Notes: generated from the letters alone by a model not told the origin. 64,000 nt of DNA from Clostridia bacterium (GCA_004347685.1 SLTJ01000025.1:1-64000); one strand, 5' to 3'. Positions 16,868 to 24,855 are shown, counted from the stretch's first letter. Numbers and translations are program-made.

Positions 16868-17834
16868 ATGAACCACGAGCGCACCGACCACGACCGCCTG
16901 TTCAAGGAACTGCTGGAGACCTTCTTCGGCGGGGTTCATGGAGCTCTTCTTCCCCGAGGCGGCTGGTGCCATAGACTTTGGCCACGTGCGGTTCTTACAG
17001 CAGGAGGTGTTCACCGACCTCACCGCCGGGGAAAAGCACGCCGTGGACCTCCTGGTGGAGACCAGGCTCAAAGAAGAGCCCGGGCTCATCCTGGTGCACG
17101 TGGAGCACCAGGCCTACGCGCAGAAGGACTTTGCCGGGAGGATGTTCGTCTACTTCAGCCGGCTGTACGAGAAATACCGGCGTAAGATCCTGCCGGTGGC
17201 GGTCTTCGCCCACGACCAGGTGCGGGATGAGCCGGACACCTTCCAGGTAGGCCTCAGCTTCCTGGACGTGCTGCGCTTCCGGTTTTACAAGCTCCAACTG
17301 AAGAAGCTGGACTGGCGGGAGTTTACCAAAAGCGACAACCCCGTGGCCGCGGCCCTGTTGAGCCAGATGGGCTACAGCCCCCAGGAGAAGGTGCGGGTGC
17401 GGGTAGAATTCCTGCGCATGCTGACCAGGATGAAACTGGACCCGGCCGAGACGGAGCTGACCGCCGCCGTTTTCGAGAGCCACCTCCGGCTCGCCCCGGA
17501 GGAGGAAGAGGAATTCAACCGCGAGGTAGGGAAGCTGGACCAGAAGGAGGTAGAGGCCATCATGCAGCTCACCACCAGTTGGCACGAAAAGGGGCGGATG
17601 GAGGGTGAAGCCATTGGCCTGCAGCGGGGCAAGCTGGAGGAGACCCGCACGGCCATCCTGGACTACCTGGAGAGCCGTTTCGACCAGCGGCCTGCCAGCG
17701 TGGAGGCGGCCCTGGACACCGTCACCGACCTGGAGTGCCTGAAAAGGCTGCGCCGGGAGGTCTTCAAGGCCGACACCCTCGAGGCAGCCCTGGCCGTGAT
17801 CGCCCAGGCCACCGGCGGGGCCGGGGCGCATTAG
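16868..17834 (+). pseudogene. Rpn-family nuclease/putative transposase gene with a 1-bp frameshift near the start
   Basis: The frame from ATG 16868 reads MNHERTDHDRLFKELLETFF, the usual Rpn N-terminus. At ggcggggttc (about 16929-16938) the reading frame shifts; deleting one G would join it to MELFFPEAAGAIDFGHVRFLQQEVFTDL, which continues open to 17834. The joined protein would be about 321 residues with the family core AVDLLVETRL...ILVHVEHQAY (Asp, Glu-x-Gln variant of the PD-(D/E)XK motif) and a C-terminal DUF4351-like tail shared with the upstream gene. ATG at 16938 could still yield a 298-residue protein lacking the first ~23 residues. Rpn proteins are DNA endonucleases that stimulate RecA-independent recombination. 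Confidence 0.75.
17616..17831 (+). repeat. 3'-terminal nuclease repeat, second copy
   Basis: Direct repeat of 16561-16775, about 1055 bp downstream. Recombination between the two would delete one nuclease gene and fuse the two N-termini to the same tail. Confidence 0.8.
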
Positions 17835-18161
17835 CCGAGGGACAGCACCAGCTACACAGGGGTGGAGTGCCGCAGGGGCTCCGGCCGCAGTGGAGGTTTT
17901 TTTGTTTTTGGCGTGCTCATCTGCTCCGGCTGGCACAGCCCGCGACGCGTCGCTACCCGTCCCCGCCGGCGCGTCCCCTCTTCCCCCACCGACCGTGGCC
18001 CCGCGCCAAGCCCCCGGTAGCTACCCCCCCGGCCCGTCCCGCCATACCCTCACCCTCGGCCTGTCCCCGTCCGGCCCGTGCCGCCCTTCCCCGCCTAGCC
18101 CCTTCATACCCCGCCGCCAGGCCCAAGGCGGACCGCTATACGCTCCCCCGCCACCTCCTCC
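17835..18161 (+). repeat. C-rich intergenic spacer, family member 3
   Basis: About 330 nt with no gene. From about 17940 it is extremely C-rich. The core at 17980-18042 matches the minus strand of 858-920. It leads directly into the hicBA promoter. Confidence 0.6.
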
Positions 18162-18190
18162 TTGCCCCTCCCCCCGGCCGGTGGTAAAAT
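18162..18190 (+). promoter_or_regulatory. Promoter of the hicB-hicA pair
   Basis: TTGCCC (18162-18167), 17-nt C-rich spacer, TAAAAT (18185-18190) preceded by TGG. It is the same module as at 15101-15129. Confidence 0.6.
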
Positions 18191-18239
18191 TGAGTTAGTA
18201 AGAGACGCGATGCGAACTATCTTGGTAGGAGGTATCGAA

Positions 18240-18482
18240 ATGGTGGACCTGGCCGAATTGGGAACTTCCAGGTTCAAGTTTACTGGAAAGTTTACCCCTT
18301 GCGAACAGGGATTCCTAGGCGAGTGCCTCGAGGTAGATGTTGTCGTTCAGGGCCAGACTCTGGAAGAGACAAAGAAACGTCTGGTGGAGGCGGTTAAGTT
18401 CCACTTGGAAACCTTCGGGCCGGAGGAATTGCTTCAGTCCCGAAATGCCGTATACGAGAGCTTTGAGGTCAGCAAAGGCTAA
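18240..18482 (+). CDS. hicB: HicB-family antitoxin
   Basis: An 80-residue protein starting with ATG at 18240, with AGGAGG 7 nt upstream. The fold is the partial RNase H-like HicB domain: FKFTGKFTPCEQGFLGECLEVDVVVQGQTLEETKKRLVEAVKFHLE. HicB binds and neutralises HicA and often represses its own operon. The downstream HicA-like frame overlaps its last codons, so the two are translationally coupled. The order here is antitoxin first, the reverse of the common hicA-hicB order, though both occur in nature. Confidence 0.8.
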   Translation: MVDLAELGTSRFKFTGKFTPCEQGFLGECLEVDVVVQGQTLEETKKRLVEAVKFHLETFGPEELLQSRNAVYESFEVSKG

Positions 18483-18711
18483 GTACCCAGAGCTCAAATA
18501 CCGTCGGGTGTTGCGGCTACTTCAGGATTTTGGCGTGGAAATAGTGAGGATGAAGGGCTCTAAACACGCCTGTATAAGCCATGACGGCCATAAGTTTACC
18601 TTTGACCTGCACCCAAGCCAATCGGCTTGGCCTGCCTTGGTCCGGGCGTTGGTCAAACGCGCCGGGATAAGCGAGGAAGAGTTTCAAGAGTGGCTGAGGC
18701 AGAAGACCTAG
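18463..18711 (+). CDS. hicA: HicA-family mRNA interferase toxin
   Basis: An 82-residue protein. I place the start at TTG 18463, inside the hicB 3' end. It shows the double-stranded RNA-binding-like HicA fold: YPELKYRRVLRLLQDFGVEIVRMKGSKHACISHDGHKFTFDLHPS, then ALVKRAGISEEEFQEWL. The catalytic His expected after the K-G-S motif is present (KGSKH). HicA cleaves mRNA and halts translation when unchecked by HicB. The start codon is the least certain part. Confidence 0.75.
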   Translation: MRSAKAKYPELKYRRVLRLLQDFGVEIVRMKGSKHACISHDGHKFTFDLHPSQSAWPALVRALVKRAGISEEEFQEWLRQKT

Positions 18712-19086
18712 GCTGAGGAGTTTTGTCTTCCCCGCCCTTGCTCATCGCCCGATTCCCATCCATCCTTCTCGGCCGGTGGGTGAGGACACAGCCTGCTACT
18801 GGTCATCCTCGACCGGGTCAGGCAGTGGTCGGAGGCGACGCCCCGCTACCCTCCCGTACATCCTCCCTTGCCGCCGCCCGTCCCGCTCCCCTGGCCCCTC
18901 GGCAAGGTTAGCCCCCGGCCGGGCGCCATTTTGGGTAGACCGCCTCTCGGCCCGCCGGCCACCTCCTCCAGCTCCAGGCCATTCCCTGCCTCCCCGCCGC
19001 TTAGCCTCACACCCTCCCGACCCCTGCCTACGGCAAAGACGTCCAGCCTCCCGGCAGGAAATCCCTCCCCCTTGCCGAAACAGGTA
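18712..19086 (+). repeat. C-rich intergenic spacer, family member 4
   Basis: About 375 nt without a gene, C-rich on the plus strand, joining at about 19040 to copy C of the nuclease repeat (cctcccggcaggaaatccct). Confidence 0.5.
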
Positions 19087-19115
19087 CTGTCAACCATCCC
19101 AAGCCGTGGTATAAT
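19087..19115 (+). promoter_or_regulatory. Promoter of nuclease copy C
   Basis: CTGTCA (19087-19092), 17-nt spacer, TATAAT (19110-19115), identical in layout to copies A and B. It may now drive the HicB-like gene downstream. Confidence 0.65.
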
Positions 19116-19140
19116 GTAACCGCGAGGGAAGTGCCGAAGC

Positions 19141-19317
19141 TTGCCCAACAAACAGTGGCACCCGGCCTTCGTGGCCGCCGTCAGAGAAGCGTTGAAGGAC
19201 GCCCCTCCGGGGGAGGTGGAAGTAATCCCCGAGGTGGCCCTGTCGTCTAAGCCCCTGGGCACCGACCTGCGGGTATTCCAAAAGGACGAAGGGGTTGGGC
19301 TCAACTTCTCCGGTTAG
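19141..19317 (+). pseudogene. Truncated 5' copy of the nuclease gene (copy C)
   Basis: TTG at 19141 opens a 58-residue frame. The first ~40 residues match the intact nuclease (MPNKQWHPAFVAAVREALKD), then it diverges (TDLRVFQKDEG) and stops. It ends before the catalytic motif and is a remnant. Confidence 0.8.
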
Positions 19318-19358
19318 GTTTTCCAGCCAAAGACAGCCCGCAAAGGATGTGAGTATGG

Positions 19359-19580
19359 GTGAAATACAAGCTACCCGTTACCATTGCCCGCCTAGGCAAG
19401 GATGCTTATATGGCTCGGTGCGACGTAGTCCGGGCGACGGCTACCGCTGATACGCCTGAGGAGGCAATAAAGTGCCTCCGCGAAGCCATAGATGAGATGG
19501 TGGCCGAATATGGGGAAGGGGCCGTATTCCAAGACGTTGGTGAAGAAATTGAAGTACGGGTAATCGAGGTTGGCCGATGA
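19359..19580 (+). CDS. HicB-like antitoxin
   Basis: A 73-residue protein starting with GTG at 19359. MKYKLPVTIARLGKDAYMARCDVVRATATADTPEEAIKCLREAIDEM follows the HicB-like half-domain pattern (strand, strand, helix). Its stop codon overlaps an ATG (ATGA) that begins the frameshifted toxin-like frame, so this was a coupled pair. A fragment of the same gene recurs at 20029-20130. Confidence 0.7.
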   Translation: MKYKLPVTIARLGKDAYMARCDVVRATATADTPEEAIKCLREAIDEMVAEYGEGAVFQDVGEEIEVRVIEVGR

Positions 19581-19821
19581 GCAGGTTTAAGGAGCTTCGG
19601 CGAACCGAGTTTGAGAATTCTTGCAGGTGTTCAGCCAGCCCGGATCCCTGAAGTTCCGCAATAACAAATGGATCGGGCTTAACAGGGAGGGAAAACCTTT
19701 TACAGTGCACGTGAGGCATGGAAAGGGCAGGGGGTTTCCGCCTCCGTTGGTGGAGGCGGTGGCCAGGGACCTGGGTGTAACCCTAGAGGAGTTCCTTGCC
19801 TGGTATGAGAGGGAGCGGTGA
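19577..19821 (+). pseudogene. HicA-like toxin gene with a 1-bp deletion
   Basis: ATG at 19577 begins MSRFKELRRTEFEN, then frame is lost at gaattcttgc (about 19614-19622). One additional T would give EFENFLQVFSQPG and join the frame that ends KGRGFPPPLVEAVARDLGVTLEEFLAWYERER at 19821. The end resembles the HicA C-terminal helix (LxxAGISxEEFL-like). A TTG at 19621 might allow a 66-residue product, but without the first strand and helix. It is probably inactivated, leaving its antitoxin partner alone. Confidence 0.6.
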
Positions 19822-19853
19822 CTAATCCCTTCTATCCTAATTGTCTAATTGCT

Positions 19854-19936
19854 TGCCGCCTTTCTGACGCGGGGGAAAAGAGGGTGAGGGCCGGCTCCCT
19901 GCTTTTGAAGAAGCACCTGGAGGACCCGGCCGACAC
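19854..19936 (+). pseudogene. Internal fragment of the nuclease gene
   Basis: 83 bp nearly identical to 16277-16359 of the intact nuclease (codons for AAFLTRREKRVRAGSLLLKKHLEDPAD). It is joined to unrelated sequence on both sides. Confidence 0.8.
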
Positions 19937-19951
19937 CGCCCACATTGTTCC

Positions 19952-19980
19952 TTGTCGCCCTGACCTTCCCGTGGTAAAAT
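19952..19980 (+). promoter_or_regulatory. Promoter module before a hicB remnant
   Basis: TTGTCG (19952-19957), 17-nt spacer, TAAAAT (19975-19980) with TGG before it. No complete gene follows. Confidence 0.45.
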
Positions 19981-20028
19981 GGACCGTGGTAAGCCTGACG
20001 GATAAAGAGTCCAGGGTGGCTGAACTTC

Positions 20029-20130
20029 TCCGGTTGGGCTTTTGCTAGCCAAGGACAGCTCGTAAAGGACGTGAGTAAGATGAAATACAGGTTGCCGGTT
20101 ACCATTGCCCGCCTGGGCAAGGATGCCTAG
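20029..20130 (+). pseudogene. Duplicated 5' remnant of the HicB-like gene
   Basis: The segment repeats 19302-19406: leader sequence, ribosome binding region and MKYRLPVTIARLGKDA, followed at once by a stop codon. It marks a decayed tandem duplication of the antitoxin gene. Confidence 0.75.
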
Positions 20131-20159
20131 ACACCATCCGCCCGCGCCCACCGGTAGTA

Positions 20160-20342
20160 TCAGGAAAGCGGACCTGGGGTATCCTGGGCCCTCGCCGTGC
20201 CGGTGCGGAGGGCCAGGGCCTGACCGAGGTTGCCGATGGCCAGGGTGAGGTCGTCGAGTTTCTTCTCGATTCTCACCAAGAGGTAAACCGCCACCACCAT
20301 CGGGAAGCCCCAGTTTCCGATCTGGGCCCAGAGGGTATCCAT
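20160..20342 (-). CDS. YvrJ family small membrane protein
   Basis: A 60-residue protein starting with ATG at 20342, with AGGAGG upstream. MDTLWAQIGNWGFPMVVAVYLLVRIEKKLDDLTLAIGNLGQAL is the YvrJ pattern: one N-terminal hydrophobic segment, then R-I-E-x-K-L and an amphipathic helix. It looks related to holin-like BhlA/UviB proteins in layout, but the function is not known. It is last in a three-gene unit with DUF2922 and DUF1659 proteins. Confidence 0.8.
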   Translation of the reverse strand: MDTLWAQIGNWGFPMVVAVYLLVRIEKKLDDLTLAIGNLGQALALRTGTARAQDTPGPLS

Positions 20343-20423
20343 TATCTTGTCACCTCCTCGGTGCCGGGCAGGCAGCCCGCGCGTGCCTGCCCGGCAGTGA
20401 TTGAGGTTATGCGTTACCGGCAC

Positions 20424-20645
20424 CTACGGCATATCAATGTCGGTCACTTCGCGGTTGACAATCCTGGCCCCGTTAATGCCGGCCAGGGCGCCGCCGGCAG
20501 AGGTAAAGACGTTGCGGTCAATGATGGTCTGCATGGCCGCCTGGACCGCGGCCCCAGTCAGGGTGGGCTGCGGGTCGAGCAGGCTGACGGTCACCTGCCT
20601 CCCGGCGGCATTGGCAAAGAGAAGCTGCAGAGTGCTGGTTAGCAC
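20424..20645 (-). CDS. DUF2922 family protein
   Basis: A 73-residue protein starting with GTG at 20645, with AGGAGG 6-7 nt upstream. It has the family pattern LLFANAAGRQVTVSLLDPQPTLTGAAVQAAMQTIIDRNVF. Small DUF2922 proteins occur in Firmicutes beside DUF1659 and YvrJ genes; the function is unknown. Confidence 0.8.
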   Translation of the reverse strand: MLTSTLQLLFANAAGRQVTVSLLDPQPTLTGAAVQAAMQTIIDRNVFTSAGGALAGINGARIVNREVTDIDMP

Positions 20646-20772
20646 AGTTTCACCTCCTTTCTCTGTGGGGTTGGAGCCAGCTCTCTACCCGGGGGCAGGG
20701 CCGCCGCCCTGCTCCGGGCGGGCGTTCGCGCCCTTCTCGCGCTCCGCTCCGGGTTGGCTACCCTCCCAGACG

Positions 20773-20997
20773 TTAGACAACGACGATTTCCCGCTGCACC
20801 GTGTGGAGCACGGCGCTCAACTGGTGCTGCTGCAGCCCGGCCAGGGCCTGAGCCACGTCGTAGAGGTTCTGGTCGGCCGCCTCAGGGAGGATACGGCTGT
20901 AGCTCTGTACCCGGTAAACCGGGTTCCCGGAGGCGTCGCTGCCGGTCTGGAAACGCAGGCGCAGGCTGGCATCAACAGGGTTGGCGACTACGGCCAC
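20773..20997 (-). CDS. DUF1659 family protein
   Basis: A 74-residue protein starting with GTG at 20997, with AAAGGAGG upstream. It contains the family pattern LRLRFQTGSDASGNPVYRVQSYSRI...ALAGLQQHQLSAVLHTVQREIVV. First gene of the DUF1659-DUF2922-YvrJ unit; about 130 nt of G-rich sequence separate it from the next gene. Function unknown. Confidence 0.8.
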   Translation of the reverse strand: MAVVANPVDASLRLRFQTGSDASGNPVYRVQSYSRILPEAADQNLYDVAQALAGLQQHQLSAVLHTVQREIVVV

Positions 20998-21050
20998 GCA
21001 AAACACCTCCTTTCCCGGCCATCCTGGGGTTTGTCCCCCGGCCCACTTAC

Positions 21051-21079
21051 AGCATAAGCCACATCCAGACCACAGTAAA
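21051..21079 (-). promoter_or_regulatory. Possible promoter of the DUF1659-DUF2922-YvrJ unit
   Basis: Minus strand TTTACT (21074-21079), 17-nt spacer, TATGCT (21051-21056). It lies about 50 nt before the first start codon. Confidence 0.45.
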
Positions 21080-21238
21080 AACGCTACCGGCGGCGAGTGA
21101 ACAGACAACTGACGGCAGTCTGGCCTCCGCCTGGCCCGGAAAGGCGACCTGTCCGGCCCACCTGAGCGCGACCGCCCGTCTACCCGCGCCAAAACCCATG
21201 ATTTCTTAAGTTATTTTCAGGTTCGGCCGGCCTGGTCG

Positions 21239-21247
21239 TGGTATAAT
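21239..21247 (+). promoter_or_regulatory. Extended -10 element before the MacA-like gene
   Basis: TGGTATAAT (TATAAT at 21242-21247) about 35 nt before the ATG at 21283. No clear -35 element at the right spacing, consistent with an extended -10 promoter. Confidence 0.5.
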
Positions 21248-21282
21248 TGGCGGCAGGTAGTCAGGGGGGGAGGTAATACGGC

Positions 21283-22989
21283 ATGCGCAGGTTATGGGTA
21301 TGGGTGGCGGCGGTGGTAGCGGTCCTGGCGGTGGCCGGGCTGTGGCTCGGCTGGCTGCCGGCACCCGGCTGGCTCCCGGGTCCGTGGCCGGCCGGGCGGA
21401 CCGAGACCGCGGGCGGCAGGCTGGCAACGGTGCGCGTGCAGCGTGGCGATCTGAGTGTCACGGTTACGGGTACCGGCACCCTAGAGCCGGCCACGGCCGA
21501 GGACATCATGGCTGAAGCCGCCGGCACGGTGGGTCAGATCCTGGTAAAAAAGGGGGACAAAGTTCGGGCCGGTCAGGTGGTGGCCCGGCTGGAAAACGAG
21601 GGGCAGACGCTGGACCTGGAGGCCCAAAAGCTGAATCTGGAAATGCGGCAGCAGGAACTGGCTGACATGGAAAAGGACCTGACCCAGATGCAGGTCGTGA
21701 TCCCGCAGTCCGGTAAGCTTCAGGAACTCAGAGTCGGCTCCGGGGATCAAGTAAACAAGGGAATGATGGTGGCGACCATTGCCGACCCGGCACACCTGGA
21801 GCTGGTGGCCCCGGTGAACGTAGCGCAACGGCAGGATCTGGCGGTGGGCCAGGAGGCGGAGGTGTTCCTGCCGGACTTCCTGAGCAGCGTCTCCGGGCGG
21901 GTAACTAAAATATCCGGGGCACCCCGGGGCGGGGAAACCGGCGGGGCCCTGTACGACGTAACGGTGGAACTGGCCAATCCCGGGGCCCTGAGACCAGGCA
22001 TGGCTGCCCGGCCCACCTTTATCACCCCTGCCGGGCGCTGGCAGGCGGTGGCGGAAGGGCAACTGGCCGAGAAGGAACCGGTAGAGGTGAAGGCGCCGGT
22101 GGCCGGCGAAGTGAGGCACGTATTCTTCGCCCAAGGGGATATGGTGTCTGCGGGTGCCAAACTCCTGGATCTGGCCAACGACAGCCTGTCTTCCCAGATT
22201 GAAAGCAAGAAGCTGCAGATCCGCCAGGCGGAGATTACTGTCGCGGCCAAGGAGGCCGACCTGCCCAAAATGGTCATCGCCAGCCCCATTTCCGGGGAAG
22301 TCACAGAAGTAGCGGCGGCCCCGGGGGACGAAGTAAGGGTGGGCTCGCCAGTGGCCAAGGTGGCGGATTACACCCGGCTGGAAGCCGTGGTACCGGTGGA
22401 CGAACTGGACATAGCAAAGGTGCACCCGGGCCAGGAGGTGGAGGTGACCACGGATGCCGTCCCGGGCCGGAAATTTCCCGGCCGGGTGACTGAAATAGCT
22501 ACAGAAGGAACGGCCCAGGGAGGCGTGACTTCTTTTGACGTGCGGGTGGCCCTGGACAGTCAGGAGGGGCTACGGCCGGGGATGACCATCACGGCCTCCA
22601 TCCTGGTGGCCACCCGCACCAACGTCCTCCTGCTGCCCCTGGAAGCGGTCCAGGAGACCAGGGGCCAGACCGTGGTGATGCTGGCGCAGGATGGGGGCCA
22701 GCCCCGGCCGGTGCCGGTGAAACTTGGGCTGGCCGACGTCCGCTTTGTCGAGGTGTTGAACGGGCTGGAGGAAGGCCAGGAGGTGCTGCTCCCGCTGCCG
22801 GCCGGGGGCACCGGCAACAATTTCTCCGGCGGCTTTCGCATTCCGGGGATGCCTGGCGGCGGTTTCCCGTCGCCCCAAGGGTCCCGGTCGCCCGCGGGTG
22901 GATCCTCGTCCCAGACCAGCGGGTCTGACCGGACGCCAGCCGCCACCCAGCGCTCCTCTGGCTCCCAGGGTGGTGGTGATTCGCGGTGA
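21283..22989 (+). CDS. MacA/HlyD-type membrane fusion protein of an ABC efflux system
   Basis: A 568-residue protein starting with ATG at 21283 (GGAGG 9 nt upstream). It has one N-terminal membrane segment, then a biotinyl-lipoyl-like half (AAGTVGQILVKKGDKVRAGQVVARL), a short coiled-coil region (EAQKLNLEMRQQELADMEKDL) and beta-barrel domains. A second lipoyl/coiled unit (KAPVAGEVRHVFFAQGDMVSAGAKLLDL) makes the protein longer than typical MacA (~370-400). The Gly/Ser-rich C-terminus is probably disordered. It should link the MacB-like permease to extracytoplasmic substrates; in a Gram-positive type cell it would act outside the membrane. The next gene overlaps its stop codon. Confidence 0.85.
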   Translation: MRRLWVWVAAVVAVLAVAGLWLGWLPAPGWLPGPWPAGRTETAGGRLATVRVQRGDLSVTVTGTGTLEPATAEDIMAEAAGTVGQILVKKGDKVRAGQVVARLENEGQTLDLEAQKLNLEMRQQELADMEKDLTQMQVVIPQSGKLQELRVGSGDQVNKGMMVATIADPAHLELVAPVNVAQRQDLAVGQEAEVFLPDFLSSVSGRVTKISGAPRGGETGGALYDVTVELANPGALRPGMAARPTFITPAGRWQAVAEGQLAEKEPVEVKAPVAGEVRHVFFAQGDMVSAGAKLLDLANDSLSSQIESKKLQIRQAEITVAAKEADLPKMVIASPISGEVTEVAAAPGDEVRVGSPVAKVADYTRLEAVVPVDELDIAKVHPGQEVEVTTDAVPGRKFPGRVTEIATEGTAQGGVTSFDVRVALDSQEGLRPGMTITASILVATRTNVLLLPLEAVQETRGQTVVMLAQDGGQPRPVPVKLGLADVRFVEVLNGLEEGQEVLLPLPAGGTGNNFSGGFRIPGMPGGGFPSPQGSRSPAGGSSSQTSGSDRTPAATQRSSGSQGGGDSR

Positions 22990-23675
22990 TCCGGGTAGAG
23001 AACCTAGTCAAGGTATATAGCACCGGCGCCATCCGGGTAGAAGCCTTGCGCCGGCTAAACCTGGAGGTGGGCCGGGGTGAATTTGTGGCCATCATGGGGC
23101 CCTCGGGCTCAGGCAAATCCACCCTGATGCACATCCTGGGCTGTCTCGATACCCCCACCTCCGGCCGCTACTTCCTGGACGGAGAAGATGTGAGCCAGAT
23201 GGAGGGAAACGATCTGGCCGCCATTCGCAACCGCAAGATAGGCTTTATCTTCCAGTCCTTTAACCTGTTACCCCGCCTGACGGCGGTAGACAATGTAGAA
23301 CTGCCATTGCTGTACCGGGGGCTGCCGGCGCGGGAGCGGAGGCGGCGGGCAGAGGCCCTCCTGGAAAAGCTGGGCCTGGGGGACCGCCTGCACCACCGGC
23401 CGGCGGAGCTTTCCGGTGGGCAGCAACAGCGGGTAGCCATTGCCCGCGCCCTGGCCGGGGATCCGCCTTTGATTCTGGCCGACGAGCCCACCGGCAACCT
23501 GGACAGTCACTCCGGCCTGGAGGTCATGCAGACTCTGCTGGAGGTGCACGCCTCGGGGCACACGGTGGTTTTAATCACCCATGATGCCTCGGTGGCGGCC
23601 CAGGCAGAGCGGATAGTCCGGCTCCGGGACGGGCTGGCCGAAGAGGGACAAAAAGAAAAGGGGGAAGGCAAGTGA
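22986..23675 (+). CDS. MacB/LolD-type ABC transporter ATPase
   Basis: 229 residues starting with GTG at 22986, overlapping the upstream stop. All ABC motifs are intact: Walker [11 protein letters not shown]-loop [11 protein letters not shown], signature [15 protein letters not shown], Walker [13 protein letters not shown] and the H-loop LITHD. The [18 protein letters not shown] phrase is typical of the LolD/MacB subfamily. It powers the permease encoded by the next gene. Confidence 0.95.
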   Translation: MIRVENLVKVYSTGAIRVEALRRLNLEVGRGEFVAIMGPSGSGKSTLMHILGCLDTPTSGRYFLDGEDVSQMEGNDLAAIRNRKIGFIFQSFNLLPRLTAVDNVELPLLYRGLPARERRRRAEALLEKLGLGDRLHHRPAELSGGQQQRVAIARALAGDPPLILADEPTGNLDSHSGLEVMQTLLEVHASGHTVVLITHDASVAAQAERIVRLRDGLAEEGQKEKGEGK

Positions 23676-24829
23676 ACCCGGGAATGGCCCTGCGGTTGGC
23701 CCTGGCCGGCATCGTCGCCAATAAACTCAGGTCTGTGCTTACCGTCCTGGGGGTAGTAATCGGGGTGGCCGCGGTGATTGCCCTGGTGGCCCTGGGTGAA
23801 GGGGCCACCCGCCAGGTTTCTCAACAGATCCAGGGCCTGGGGTCGAACCTGGTGACGGCCACCATTTTCGGCCGAGGCAGTAACCTTCCCCTCGACTATA
23901 AAGAGGCTGTTGATCTCGGGACGCGGGCCGGCGCGGCTGGAGTGGCGCCGGTGCTCTCGGGCCGGGCTACCCTCAAGCACGGCAATCAGAATATGGATAC
24001 TTCTATTGAAGGTAGCGGCCCGGACTATCTCCAGGTGCGAAACTTTTCCCTGGCCCGAGGCAGGTTCCTCATGTCGGTGGACCTCGACCAGCGCCAGCGG
24101 GTGGCAGTGCTGGGAGCGGACGTGGTGAGCGAGCTGTTTGGCGTGCTGGATCCCCTCGGGGAAGACATCCGCATTAACGGCCTGCCCTTTACCGTGGTGG
24201 GGGTTCTGGCGGCCAAGGGCGGCGGCCAGGACAGCGTAGTGGTGATACCGGCCACTACTGCGGCCCGGCTGATGCACAGCCCTGGCGTGCGCACCCTGTA
24301 CCTGGCGGCGCCGACCTCGGAGACGGTAGATATGGTCAGCGCCCGGCTGGAGGCCCTGCTCTTACGCCGGTACCGTGACGAGAACGCCTTCCGCCTTTTC
24401 AGCCAGACGCAGATGCTGGAGACGGTGGGCCAGGTCACCGGCACCCTGACCCTGATGCTGGCCGGGATCGCCGGCATTTCCCTGCTGGTAGGCGGCATCG
24501 GTATCATGAACATCATGCTGGTCTCGGTGACGGAGCGGACGCGGGAGATAGGCATCCGCAAGGCCCTGGGGGCGCGGCGGCGGGACATCCTGGGCCAGTT
24601 CCTGTTCGAGGCGGCCACCTTGAGCGGCCTGGGCGGGGTAATCGGCCTGGCTCTTGGGTGGGGCGGGTCGCTGCTCATCGGCCGCCTGGCCGGGATGCAG
24701 ACGGCGGTGGCCCCGGACATAGCCGCCCTGGCCTTCGGCATTTCCGTGGCCGTGGGCGTCTTCTTCGGCCTCTACCCGGCCTCGCGGGCGGCCAGCCTGA
24801 GCCCTGTGGAGGCGCTGCGGTATGAGTAA
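23672..24829 (+). CDS. MacB-like ABC permease (FtsX domain)
   Basis: 385 residues starting with GTG at 23672, overlapping the ATPase stop. The N-terminal membrane helix (ANKLRSVLTVLGVVIGVAAVIALVAL) is followed by an extracytoplasmic MacB core domain and a C-terminal FtsX domain with three helices (GIAGISLLVGGIGIMNIMLVSVTERTREIGIRKALGARRRDI). The family exports macrolides, peptides or lipoproteins; this substrate is not evident. Confidence 0.95.
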   Translation: MNPGMALRLALAGIVANKLRSVLTVLGVVIGVAAVIALVALGEGATRQVSQQIQGLGSNLVTATIFGRGSNLPLDYKEAVDLGTRAGAAGVAPVLSGRATLKHGNQNMDTSIEGSGPDYLQVRNFSLARGRFLMSVDLDQRQRVAVLGADVVSELFGVLDPLGEDIRINGLPFTVVGVLAAKGGGQDSVVVIPATTAARLMHSPGVRTLYLAAPTSETVDMVSARLEALLLRRYRDENAFRLFSQTQMLETVGQVTGTLTLMLAGIAGISLLVGGIGIMNIMLVSVTERTREIGIRKALGARRRDILGQFLFEAATLSGLGGVIGLALGWGGSLLIGRLAGMQTAVAPDIAALAFGISVAVGVFFGLYPASRAASLSPVEALRYE

Positions 24830-24855
24830 AGAGCCGGCGGTAACGTCAATGCCCA

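Noticed and set aside
23507-24277. Minus-strand frame opposite the MacB-like permease
   Set aside because: Antisense to a well supported ABC transporter gene with no independent signals.
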